Assembly (NCBI GenBank): GCA_014380205.1
Contig: JACMKH010000483.1
Location: forward strand, 1 to 7,493
Source of the DNA: Sphingomonadaceae bacterium
Lineage (GTDB): Bacteria; Pseudomonadota; Alphaproteobacteria; Sphingomonadales; Sphingomonadaceae
Length of the DNA stretch: 7,493 nucleotides
Direction of reading: 5' to 3'
This document shows, in pieces, positions 1-5,985 of this stretch. How positions within the stretch are numbered: position 1 is the stretch's first letter; every line of letters starts with the position of its first letter. Both the position numbers and the translations under genes were made by a program. The notes beneath the pieces were generated by a model. That model was not told the origin of the DNA. It was given only the letters and a program-made list of their open reading frames with translations, and did no database searches.

Positions 1-1464
1 CCGCGCCTGCGCGCGACCATTGGTGGCTCGCCCCTGCTCGCCACCGCCGACCGGCTCCGCATCCCCTTCGCGCGCCCCGGCTTCGCCGCCGATCATGTCG
101 CGCTACGCCTAGGCCCTTCGACGCGGCTCGATCTCGCGACGCTCACTGGCGATTTCGCGCGCGGCGGCATCGCGGGGCGCTATGCGGGAGCCGACGGCCA
201 GATCGCCGCCGTGCCCTTGCGTATGTCCGAAGGCGCGGGACGCTGGTCGCTGCTCGGCGGAAGCTTCGCGGCCGAAGGCGGCGGCCGCCTCACCCACCTC
301 GCCGACCGCCCACTGTTCGAGTCGCTCGTCTCCGAGGATCTGCGCCTGCGCTTCGCGGGCAATCTGATCACCGCGACCGCGACGCTCGCCGAGCCTGGGA
401 CCGAGACGGCGATCGTCGATGTCGATCTCACCCATGATTTCAACGCGGGCGCGGGCGAGGCCACGCTCGACACGCCTCGCCTGCTGTTCGGCGAGCGGCT
501 CCAGCCCGACGCGCTGACCTATGTCACCACGGGCGTGATCGCCGAAGTCAACGGGCTGCTCAGCGGCACGGGCCATATCCGCTGGGGCCCGGCGGGCGTG
601 ACCAGCGACGGCGTATACCGCATCGCCGACGCCAACATGGCCGCGCCCTTCGGCCCGGTCGAGGGGCTAGACACCGAGATCGTCTTCACCGACCTGCTCG
701 CGCTGCGCAGCGCGCCCGGCCAGACCGCGACCGTCCAGCGCGCCAACCCCGGCGTGCTCGTCGAGGATGGCGCGCTGACCTACCAGATCCTGTCGAGCAG
801 CGCGGTGCGCGTCGAGGCGGGTCGATGGCCGTTCGCGGGGGGCGCGCTGATCCTCGAGCCCACCGTGCTCGAGTTCGGCCCCGGCAAGGTCCAGCGGCTG
901 ACCTTCCGCGTCGAGGGGCTCGACGCCTTCGCCTTCCTCGAGGCGCGCCAGTTCGAGAATCTCGCCGCGACGGGCATCCTCGACGGCGTGCTCCCGGTCG
1001 TCGTCGACCAGGGCGGCGCGCGGATCGAGGGCGGCTATCTGGTCTCGCGCCCCGAGGGGGGCTCGCTATCCTACACTGGCGAGATCAGCGACGTGAACCT
1101 CGGGGTGTTCGGCACGCTCGCGTTCAACGCGCTCGAGCTGATCCGCTACAGCACCCTCACCATCCGCTTCGACGGCGCGATCGACGGCGAGATGGTCACC
1201 AACGTCGATTTCACCGGCGTCACGCCCAATATCGCGCGCGAGGGGCAGAGCTTCCTCGTCGCGGGGCTGACCGGGCCGCTCTCGCGGCTCCCCGTGCGCT
1301 TCGACATCACGATGCGCGCGCCCTTCCAGGGGCTGCTCTATTCGGTGCGGCTGCTCGACGATCCGACCTTCCTCGTCTCCGAGGCGATCGCGCGCCACCG
1401 CGCCCAAAGCCTAACCCCAGCCGAACGCGATGTTCAGGCGCTCGAAAGCGAGCCTATGCCATGA
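1..1464 (+). CDS. ydbH: YdbH-like AsmA-family intermembrane bridge protein (3' part, 5' end outside window)
   Basis: The frame is open from the first base to the TGA at 1462-1464, giving 487 residues of a protein whose start lies upstream. Any ATG inside, such as the one at 211, is internal. The sequence is a run of short amphipathic beta-strand segments with few lysines and no visible membrane helix or enzyme motif, as expected for the periplasmic beta-groove of AsmA-like proteins. The last part, with 'VRFDITMRAPFQGLLYSVRLLDDPTFLVSEAIA', resembles the YdbH C-terminus, and the next two genes are its known partners. From the family: YdbH is anchored in the inner membrane, spans the periplasm and is redundant with TamB and YhdP in moving phospholipids to the outer membrane. 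Its C-terminus contacts the lipoprotein YnbE. The family call rests strongly on the ynbE/ydbL neighbours. The stop overlaps the next start (ATGA), suggesting translational coupling. Confidence 0.85.
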   Translation, partial: PRLRATIGGSPLLATADRLRIPFARPGFAADHVALRLGPSTRLDLATLTGDFARGGIAGRYAGADGQIAAVPLRMSEGAGRWSLLGGSFAAEGGGRLTHLADRPLFESLVSEDLRLRFAGNLITATATLAEPGTETAIVDVDLTHDFNAGAGEATLDTPRLLFGERLQPDALTYVTTGVIAEVNGLLSGTGHIRWGPAGVTSDGVYRIADANMAAPFGPVEGLDTEIVFTDLLALRSAPGQTATVQRANPGVLVEDGALTYQILSSSAVRVEAGRWPFAGGALILEPTVLEFGPGKVQRLTFRVEGLDAFAFLEARQFENLAATGILDGVLPVVVDQGGARIEGGYLVSRPEGGSLSYTGEISDVNLGVFGTLAFNALELIRYSTLTIRFDGAIDGEMVTNVDFTGVTPNIAREGQSFLVAGLTGPLSRLPVRFDITMRAPFQGLLYSVRLLDDPTFLVSEAIARHRAQSLTPAERDVQALESEPMP

Positions 1465-1694
1465 GGAGTCCGACATTGACGAAGAGCAGGAGCGATGCGA
1501 CCCCTCGGCGGATGACCCGCGCAACTGCCCTTCTCGCGGCGCTCGCCGCGCTCGCGGGGTGCGTCCAGGTTTCCGCGCCCGACGAGCCCATCGTGATCGA
1601 GCTCAACATCAATGTCGAGCAGACGATCGACGTGAACCTCCAGCAGGATGTTCAGGAGTTGATCGAGGAGAATCCGGAGTTGTTTCCAGAATGA
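1461..1694 (+). CDS. ynbE: YnbE-like outer-membrane lipoprotein
   Basis: A 77-residue protein starting at the ATG of an ATGA overlap with ydbH and ending in an ATGA overlap with the next gene. An in-frame ATG at 1512 is a serious alternative start: from there the protein begins MTRATALLAALAALAGC, a compact lipoprotein signal with lipobox LAGC, cleaved before Cys17 (Cys34 from the longer start). The longer form adds 17 polar residues ahead of the signal, which is unusual. Neither start has a strong Shine-Dalgarno; AGGAG at 1488-1492 is too far from 1512 to be convincing. The mature part has 'PIVIELNINVEQTIDVNLQQ' followed by an acidic tail, matching the YnbE family. In E. coli YnbE is an outer-membrane lipoprotein that stacks by beta-strand augmentation and docks onto the C-terminus of YdbH to complete the lipid bridge. 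The identity is well supported; only the start is uncertain. Confidence 0.88.
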   Translation: MRSPTLTKSRSDATPRRMTRATALLAALAALAGCVQVSAPDEPIVIELNINVEQTIDVNLQQDVQELIEENPELFPE

Positions 1695-2071
1695 ACCAGT
1701 TCGCCAAGCTTATCGCCGCCGCCCTCGCCACCGCCGCGCTCACCGGCATGGCAACCATGGCGATCGCCCAACGCGGCGCGGTCCGCCAGGCGATCGACGC
1801 CGGCGTCGTCGGCGAGACCGCCGAGGGCTATCTCGGGTTCGCGCAAACCCCCTCGCCCGCGCTCCGCGCCGAGGTCGACGCGATCAACCTCGGCCGCCGC
1901 TCGGCCTATTCGGACCTCGCCACCCAGCGCGGCGTCACCCGCCAGCAGGTCGGCACCGAAACCGGCTGCTCGCGCCTGGCGAGCGTCGATGCGGGCCAGG
2001 CCTACCAGCTCCGCGACGGCCAGTGGCGCACGCGCGGCAGCGCGCCAATCCCGACGCCCGATTATTGCTGA
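1691..2071 (+). CDS. ydbL: YdbL-like periplasmic protein (DUF1318)
   Basis: A 126-residue protein whose ATG overlaps the ynbE stop as ATGA. Residues 1-26 form a Sec signal peptide ending AIA before QRG. The mature part begins 'AVRQAIDAGVVGETAEGYLGF', the DUF1318 signature, followed by 'EVDAINLGRRSAYSDLA', the helix rich in Asn and Arg typical of YdbL, and then 'GQWRTRG'. In E. coli YdbL is a periplasmic partner that binds YnbE and limits its uncontrolled multimerisation, supporting the YdbH-YnbE bridge. Here the protein has two cysteines, Cys93 in 'TGCSRL' and Cys126 as the very last residue of a Pro-rich tail, which could form a disulfide in the periplasm (inference). It is the last gene of the ydbH-ynbE-ydbL operon. 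The 147 bases after it carry a palindrome but no clear U-tract terminator. Confidence 0.88.
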   Translation: MNQFAKLIAAALATAALTGMATMAIAQRGAVRQAIDAGVVGETAEGYLGFAQTPSPALRAEVDAINLGRRSAYSDLATQRGVTRQQVGTETGCSRLASVDAGQAYQLRDGQWRTRGSAPIPTPDYC

Positions 2072-2083
2072 CGTGCACGCTTC

Positions 2084-2123
2084 GGGGACACCCCAATAGG
2101 GTGCCCCGTCCCAGCAAAAAAAA
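2084..2123. repeat. REP-like palindrome followed by an A-tract, downstream of ydbL
   Basis: GGGG at 2084-2087 pairs with CCCC at 2104-2107. CACCC at 2089-2093 pairs with GGGTG at 2099-2103 around a 5-nt loop (CAATA), leaving A2088 as a bulge. An alternative pairing uses GGGAC (2085-2089) with GTCCC (2108-2112) outside ACCC/GGGT. Eight As follow at 2116-2123. The hairpin could act as a weak 3' end for the ydb transcript, but it lacks the run of Ts a rho-independent terminator needs on the plus strand. The GGGACACCCCAATAGGGTG style recalls repetitive extragenic palindromes in proteobacteria (recollection, not searched). The rest of 2072-2218 shows only a poor -35/-10 candidate (TTGCTC at 2143, CATGAT at 2165) ahead of the RTX gene. 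Confidence 0.4.
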
Positions 2124-2218
2124 TTGCATTCTCCTGATCCGATTGCTCGGGTCGCCACGCCTTCCATGATGAGGCCTCGCGTGGACGCAGTTCAGCGGGG
2201 CCCGAGCTGGAGGGCGGC

Positions 2219-4696
2219 ATGGTTACGAAAACGGGCACGAACAACGCCGACACGCTGGATGGCGAAGGGGGCGCCGACACGCTCAGCGGCCTGGGCGGCA
2301 ACGATCTGCTGAGCTGTTTCGGCGGAAATGACTACGCCCTCGGCGGTGCTGGAAACGATCGCGTCTTCGGACACTCCGGCGACGACGATCTGTATGGTGA
2401 CATCGGCAACGATCGCATGCTCGGCGACATCGGGATCGATTATCTAGATGGCGGCGACGGAAACGACACGCTCGACTGCGGGGACAGCAATGACGGGCTC
2501 GTCAACATCAACCACGATCCCGTCTTCGGCATCCTGAGCGCGACCTTCGGCATCAGCAGCGTCTGGGGCGGCGCCATCGGCTACGCAGGTCCCGATGAGA
2601 TCTTCGGAGGCGAGGGCAACGACGTCTGCATCGGCGGCTATGACTTTGACGTAATCAAGGGCGAGGGCGGCGATGATTTCCTTTTCGGCGGCGCGCACGG
2701 CGATGAGATCAAGGGGGGAATCGGACACGACGTCATACGCGGGGACGCCGGCCTCGGCGTCAATTTCGCCGATCCTACCATCATCGGCGGACCGGGCGGT
2801 AATGATACCCTCTATGGCGAGGACGGCGATGATCTCATCGCGGGTGGCGCCGGCAGCGACACGATAACGGGCGGCGACGGAATAGATCGTCTTCAGGGCT
2901 CCATGTCCAACGACAGCAACACGCCCGCCCCCTACATCGACGGCGCCGACTCGATCGACGGAGGCGATGGCAACGACCAGCTACGCGGCGGTGAGGGCGA
3001 CGACTCGCTCAGCGGCGAAAAGCACGATGACCAGTTGCGCGGCGATCTCGGCGACGACAGGCTTGACGGCGGATCCGGCATCGACACCGTGTCCTACCGT
3101 TTCGACGATATTGGGCTGACCGCTGGCGTGTTCTTCGTTGCTTCGGTCGTCGGCCCGGGGAGCGGGACCGTGCAACTCGACGACGGACGCGGCGGGACAG
3201 ACACATTGGTCGATGTTGAGCAGGTGCAGGTGACCGGCTCGGCGTTCGACGACGCGGTGGCGGGAAGCCAAGGCGATGACATCCTGTCGGGCAATGGCGG
3301 GAAGGACACGCTTGCGGGCCTGCGGGGCGACGATCAGCTCGAAGGCGGCGAGGGGGACGACTATTTGCTCGGCGAAAAGGGCGCCGACACCCTCATCGGC
3401 GGAAACGGCGTCGATATCACCACCTACGATTATCTTACTCTGGGGCTTGCCGTGATTTTCGACGCCAGCGGCTACTCGGGCGTCGGCTCGGGTAGTGTTC
3501 TGGCGGATATTTGGGGGACGGACAGCTTGGAAGCGATTGAGCGATTGATCGTCCAGGGAGGAAGCCAGGCCGACCAGATGACCGGCTCGGGAGTCGCCGA
3601 CGAGCTTTACGGCAGCGGCGGTCGCGACACGCTCGAAGGCGGTGCTGGGGACGACGTGCTTGAAGGCGATTCCGGTCGCGATACGCTCCACGGCGGGGCA
3701 GGCAAAGACGAGCTGTACGGCGGTGACGATCGTGACACCTTGGCCGGCGGGCAGGGCGACGATGCCTATTTCCTCGTCGAGCAAGACGACAACCAGGACA
3801 CGATCGTCGAGGAAGCCGATGAGGGGCACGACACTGTCTTTTCGGCCTACAGCTTCGTTCTGAAAGCTAATTTTGAGGATCTTTCTCTTGAGGACGGCGG
3901 CCTGGCGATTGTCGGCACCGGCAACAAGCTCGCCAACCGGATCACCGGCAACGGTTTTGGCAACACCCTGAACGGCGACGCCGGTGACGATGTGCTGTTC
4001 GGGATGGGCGGCGACGATTCGCTCTACGGTGAAAAGGGCGCGGACGAGCTTCATGGCGGAACGGGCAACGACACCTATTATGTTGAGAACAAAGACGCGA
4101 CGGTGATCGAATTCGCCGACGAGGGGAGCGACACGATCGCTGTCGGCTTCACCTATACGCTCGGCGACTATCTCGAGAATCTCGAGCTGACCGGAGCCAA
4201 AAACATCCAGGGCAGCGGCAACGAGCTCGATAATGTGATCACGGGGAATGGCGCGAGCAACACGCTCAAGGGGTGGGATGGTGACGACACGCTGATCGGT
4301 GGAGAGGGGAGCGACCTGCTCATGCCCATGTCGGGCTCGGACGTCATCACGATCACGTCGCCAAGTCACTCGATGGGGACGTCGTTCGACATGATCCAGG
4401 GCGCCAACTTCGACGAGGACGTGATCGATCTTGGCGTGACGCCATCGACGCTGGACAATGTGACGGAGGGCGCGCTTTGGGGCGCCACGTTCGAGGCGGA
4501 CCTCGAGCGGGAGATCGGTGCCGATGTCCTGCAAGCTAACGGCGCGGTGCTATTCGATGCCTCGGTCGGCGATTATACCCACGTGACCTTCCTCATTGTC
4601 GACGCGGATGGCGTTGCTGGATATCAGGCCGGGGTGGATTATGTTATCGGGCTCTTCAACTGGAACGGATCTATCGACACCGGCGACTTCATCTAA
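2219..4696 (+). CDS. RTX-type calcium-binding repeat protein, putative type I-secreted surface protein with bluetail-like C-terminus
   Basis: An 825-residue acidic protein. GGAGGG at 2209-2214 lies 4 nt before the ATG and supports this start. There is no N-terminal signal peptide; the protein opens almost directly with RTX nonapeptides (GGxGxDxLx), which in this family fold as Ca2+-binding parallel beta-rolls after export. Repeat blocks lie at about residues 8-92, 126-177, 189-228, 240-290, 340-399, 446-516, 566-618 and 662-708. Between them are two spacer types: 'GIDTVSYRF...TDTLVDVEQVQVTGSAFDD' (287-354, again 397-462) and 'EEADEGHDTVFSAYSFVL...GTGNKLANRITGNG' (514-579, again 616-679). From about 717 the tail changes to a repeat-free domain ending 'GYQAGVDYVIGLFNWNGSIDTGDFI', like the bluetail domain of putative surface proteins, and probably holds the type I secretion signal. 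No protease, lipase or other catalytic domain is visible, so a matrix, adhesin or S-layer-like role is more likely than an enzyme. No type I transporter genes are in the window. Codon use is less GC-biased than in the neighbours, suggesting transfer. Confidence 0.85.
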   Translation: MVTKTGTNNADTLDGEGGADTLSGLGGNDLLSCFGGNDYALGGAGNDRVFGHSGDDDLYGDIGNDRMLGDIGIDYLDGGDGNDTLDCGDSNDGLVNINHDPVFGILSATFGISSVWGGAIGYAGPDEIFGGEGNDVCIGGYDFDVIKGEGGDDFLFGGAHGDEIKGGIGHDVIRGDAGLGVNFADPTIIGGPGGNDTLYGEDGDDLIAGGAGSDTITGGDGIDRLQGSMSNDSNTPAPYIDGADSIDGGDGNDQLRGGEGDDSLSGEKHDDQLRGDLGDDRLDGGSGIDTVSYRFDDIGLTAGVFFVASVVGPGSGTVQLDDGRGGTDTLVDVEQVQVTGSAFDDAVAGSQGDDILSGNGGKDTLAGLRGDDQLEGGEGDDYLLGEKGADTLIGGNGVDITTYDYLTLGLAVIFDASGYSGVGSGSVLADIWGTDSLEAIERLIVQGGSQADQMTGSGVADELYGSGGRDTLEGGAGDDVLEGDSGRDTLHGGAGKDELYGGDDRDTLAGGQGDDAYFLVEQDDNQDTIVEEADEGHDTVFSAYSFVLKANFEDLSLEDGGLAIVGTGNKLANRITGNGFGNTLNGDAGDDVLFGMGGDDSLYGEKGADELHGGTGNDTYYVENKDATVIEFADEGSDTIAVGFTYTLGDYLENLELTGAKNIQGSGNELDNVITGNGASNTLKGWDGDDTLIGGEGSDLLMPMSGSDVITITSPSHSMGTSFDMIQGANFDEDVIDLGVTPSTLDNVTEGALWGATFEADLEREIGADVLQANGAVLFDASVGDYTHVTFLIVDADGVAGYQAGVDYVIGLFNWNGSIDTGDFI
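2240..4342 (+). repeat. Array of degenerate 27-nt repeats encoding RTX nonapeptides, in eight blocks
   Basis: At DNA level the RTX gene is a series of degenerate 27-nt units of the form GGCGGCnnnGGCnACGAnnnnCTC. The blocks lie at about 2240-2494, 2594-2749, 2783-2902, 2936-3088, 3236-3415, 3554-3766, 3914-4072 and 4202-4342, separated by non-repeat spacers. The units are diverged in sequence, so this is a protein-driven repeat and not a recent tandem duplication. The same periodicity produces long open frames on the opposite strand, which are not genes. Confidence 0.75.
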
Positions 4697-4699
4697 CGC

Positions 4700-5443
4700 T
4701 CAGCGATTCACTGCGAACGCCTCGCGATATTCGGGCCTGAGCATCGCGATGAGCGCCGCGCCCACGGGCAGGTCGATCTCGAACGAGCCCATCGAATAGG
4801 GCCCCGCGACATAGGGCGGGACGACAACCTTGAAGGCGGTAAAGCTTCCGCCCGGCGCCGCGGCGGGAGCGATCGCCTGCTCGTGGAGCAGCGGGCACCG
4901 CTCCCAGGGCTCGCCGATCTGCTCGCCGCCGAAACGCTCGGCCTGCATCGCGCGCAACCGCGCGCAAAAGGCGTGATCGAGGTGCGCGAGCGCGGCGTAG
5001 CGATCGGTGAACAGGTCGGTGACGTCGATCGCGTCGTTCGCGCCCGCATCCCAGAGCAACGCGTCATAGGCGGTGTTGCCGTGCGCGCCGCCCTCGAACA
5101 CATAAATGCTGGCAGCGAGGCTGATCAATCGGCCGCTCTGGCCCATCGGCACCCAAGTCTTGATCCAAGTCAGCGTATCGATGGTCGCCGCGCCCGCATA
5201 TTCCGGGTCAAACTGAGTGCGCGTGCGCTCGAAATCGAATGCCGCCGCGCCGCGCTCGCCCTCGAGTCGCGCCGCGAGCTCCTCGATCGCCGCCGCCTCG
5301 GGCGGAACGGTGTAGCCGAAGCCGCCAACCTCCTCGACGGTCTCGACCTCGAGCAGCGAAGGGACGGCGGGTTGCGGCAGGGCGGGGGCCGGCGCGAGCG
5401 CGAATAGCACGGCGAGGCCGAAGGCGATAAGCGGCTTGGACAT
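4700..5443 (-). CDS. Exported DUF3298/RsiV-like domain protein
   Basis: A 247-residue protein read leftward, starting at ATG 5441-5443 and ending at TGA 4700-4702. The first 25 or so residues (MSKPLIAFGLAVLFALAPAP...) form a signal peptide, likely cleaved near 'APALPQPA', so the protein is periplasmic or secreted; the lack of a cysteine there argues against a lipoprotein. The diagnostic region is 'ASIYVFEGGAHGNTAYDALLWD' (residues 111-132): the GGAHG motif followed by 'DVTDLF' is the signature of DUF3298, usually paired with an N-terminal DUF4163 region, which residues 30-105 would be. This fold occurs in the anti-sigma factor RsiV, where it binds lysozyme, but there is no transmembrane anchor or cytoplasmic sigma-binding domain here, so the role is unknown. 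Cys160 and Cys183 could form a disulfide. The gene is divergent from the atp operon and converges on the RTX gene with a 3-base gap. The Shine-Dalgarno is weak. Confidence 0.75.
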   Translation of the reverse strand: MSKPLIAFGLAVLFALAPAPALPQPAVPSLLEVETVEEVGGFGYTVPPEAAAIEELAARLEGERGAAAFDFERTRTQFDPEYAGAATIDTLTWIKTWVPMGQSGRLISLAASIYVFEGGAHGNTAYDALLWDAGANDAIDVTDLFTDRYAALAHLDHAFCARLRAMQAERFGGEQIGEPWERCPLLHEQAIAPAAAPGGSFTAFKVVVPPYVAGPYSMGSFEIDLPVGAALIAMLRPEYREAFAVNR

Positions 5444-5525
5444 GCCCAGCGCCTATGCGAATCGTCCGCTCCATGCCAGCGGCCAATGACGACCGCCCAG
5501 AGCGATGCTGCGCCGCAACATCCGG

Positions 5526-5554
5526 TTGACTTGCCCCCGCGCCGCCCCTAAACG
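5526..5554 (+). promoter_or_regulatory. Candidate housekeeping sigma promoter of the atp operon
   Basis: TTGACT at 5526-5531 is followed after 17 nt by TAAACG at 5549-5554 (context CCCCTAAAC). This gives a nearly perfect -35 and a -10 resembling the alphaproteobacterial CTAnA-type element. A start near 5561 would leave a leader of about 60 nt before the atpI GTG. This is the only good promoter seen in the 179-bp divergent region 5444-5622. No clear promoter for the leftward DUF3298 gene was recognised there. Confidence 0.55.
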
Positions 5555-5622
5555 GGCGCTGCCTTGGCGGGGTCGCTCGCCTTCACGGGCGTCCCGATCA
5601 TCGTCAAGATCAAGGAGCGCGC

Positions 5623-5940
5623 GTGGCGGAGAACGAACCCGGGCAGGATTTCCTCAGGGAGGATGCGCGGCTCAAATCGCTCGACGAGCGGCTCGACGCG
5701 GCGCAGCGCCAGGAGGAGCTCCGATCGGGTAGGGGCCGCGCCGACGCCGCCAGGGTTCGCTCCCAGGCGGCGCGCGGGGCAGCCGAGCTGATCGGGGCGC
5801 CTGTCGGCGGCGCCGTGGTCGGCTATGCGCTCGACTGGATGTTCGGCAGCTTCCCTTGGGTGATGTTAGCGATGATGTTCGTCGGCTTCGCCGTCGGCGT
5901 CAGAAACGTGTTCCGGATGTCGAGCGGGCGCCCGAAATAG
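5623..5940 (+). CDS. atpI: AtpI/AtpZ family ATP synthase assembly protein
   Basis: A 105-residue protein starting at GTG 5623-5625, with AAGGAG at 5612-5617 placed 5 nt upstream, the best Shine-Dalgarno in the window. Residues 1-50 are charged and helical (two runs rich in Arg, Glu and Asp). They are followed by two membrane segments at about 54-71 and 77-96 around the family motif 'GYALDWMFG' (67-75), then 'VGFAVGVRNVFRM'. This is the usual layout of alphaproteobacterial AtpI, which helps assemble or stabilise the c-ring and may influence Mg2+ supply; it is not a subunit of the finished enzyme. It is the first gene of the atp operon, 45 nt upstream of the atpB start chosen here. Its stop codon lies in the loop of a stable hairpin. 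Confidence 0.9.
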   Translation: MAENEPGQDFLREDARLKSLDERLDAAQRQEELRSGRGRADAARVRSQAARGAAELIGAPVGGAVVGYALDWMFGSFPWVMLAMMFVGFAVGVRNVFRMSSGRPK

Positions 5941-5954
5941 CTTTTCGGGCGTTT
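5928..5954 (+). promoter_or_regulatory. Hairpin spanning the atpI stop codon, possible attenuator
   Basis: CGCCCGAAA at 5929-5937 pairs perfectly with TTTCGGGCG at 5943-5951, a 9-bp stem around the 5-nt loop TAGCT that contains most of the atpI TAG stop. G5928 and T5952 can add a wobble pair. Only TTT (5952-5954) follows, so this is weaker than a classical rho-independent terminator. Ribosomes terminating on atpI would melt it. It may reduce read-through or set an RNA-processing boundary between atpI and the structural genes (inference). Confidence 0.5.
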
Positions 5955-5972
5955 GGCGCTCACCGACGATGC

Positions 5973-5976
5973 AGGA
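5973..5976 (+). promoter_or_regulatory. Shine-Dalgarno that decides the atpB start
   Basis: AGGA lies 9 nt before the GTG at 5986-5988. The only other in-frame start upstream, TTG at 5953, falls at the foot of the atpI hairpin with no ribosome-binding sequence of its own. Confidence 0.55.
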
Positions 5977-5985
5977 CTGAACGAC

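Noticed and set aside
109..576. Minus-strand open frames over the start of the window
   Set aside because: Arg/Ala/Glu-rich low-complexity products opposite the ydbH frame, with no motifs or ribosome-binding signals.
825..1460. Upstream extension of the ynbE frame over ydbH
   Set aside because: The extension is an Arg/Ala-rich shadow of the ydbH frame; the real gene starts at 1461 or 1512.
2084..2123. Rho-independent terminator for ydbL
   Set aside because: The stem is followed by As, not Ts, on the plus strand. On the minus strand the T-run comes before the stem, so neither orientation fits.
2240..4342. Regular repeats considered as a CRISPR array
   Set aside because: The units are 27 nt, degenerate, in frame and encode GGxGxDxLx nonapeptides; there are no constant repeats with unique spacers.
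2981..4534. Long open frame on the minus strand, 517 codons, opposite the RTX gene
   Set aside because: It mirrors the 27-nt RTX repeat on the other strand. The plus frame has family motifs, a good ribosome-binding site and a proper C-terminal domain; the minus product is low-complexity with no recognisable domain.
5953..5985. TTG at 5953 as the start of atpB
   Set aside because: It lies at the foot of the atpI hairpin with no Shine-Dalgarno. GTG 5986 has AGGA at 9 nt spacing and gives the typical family N-terminus.
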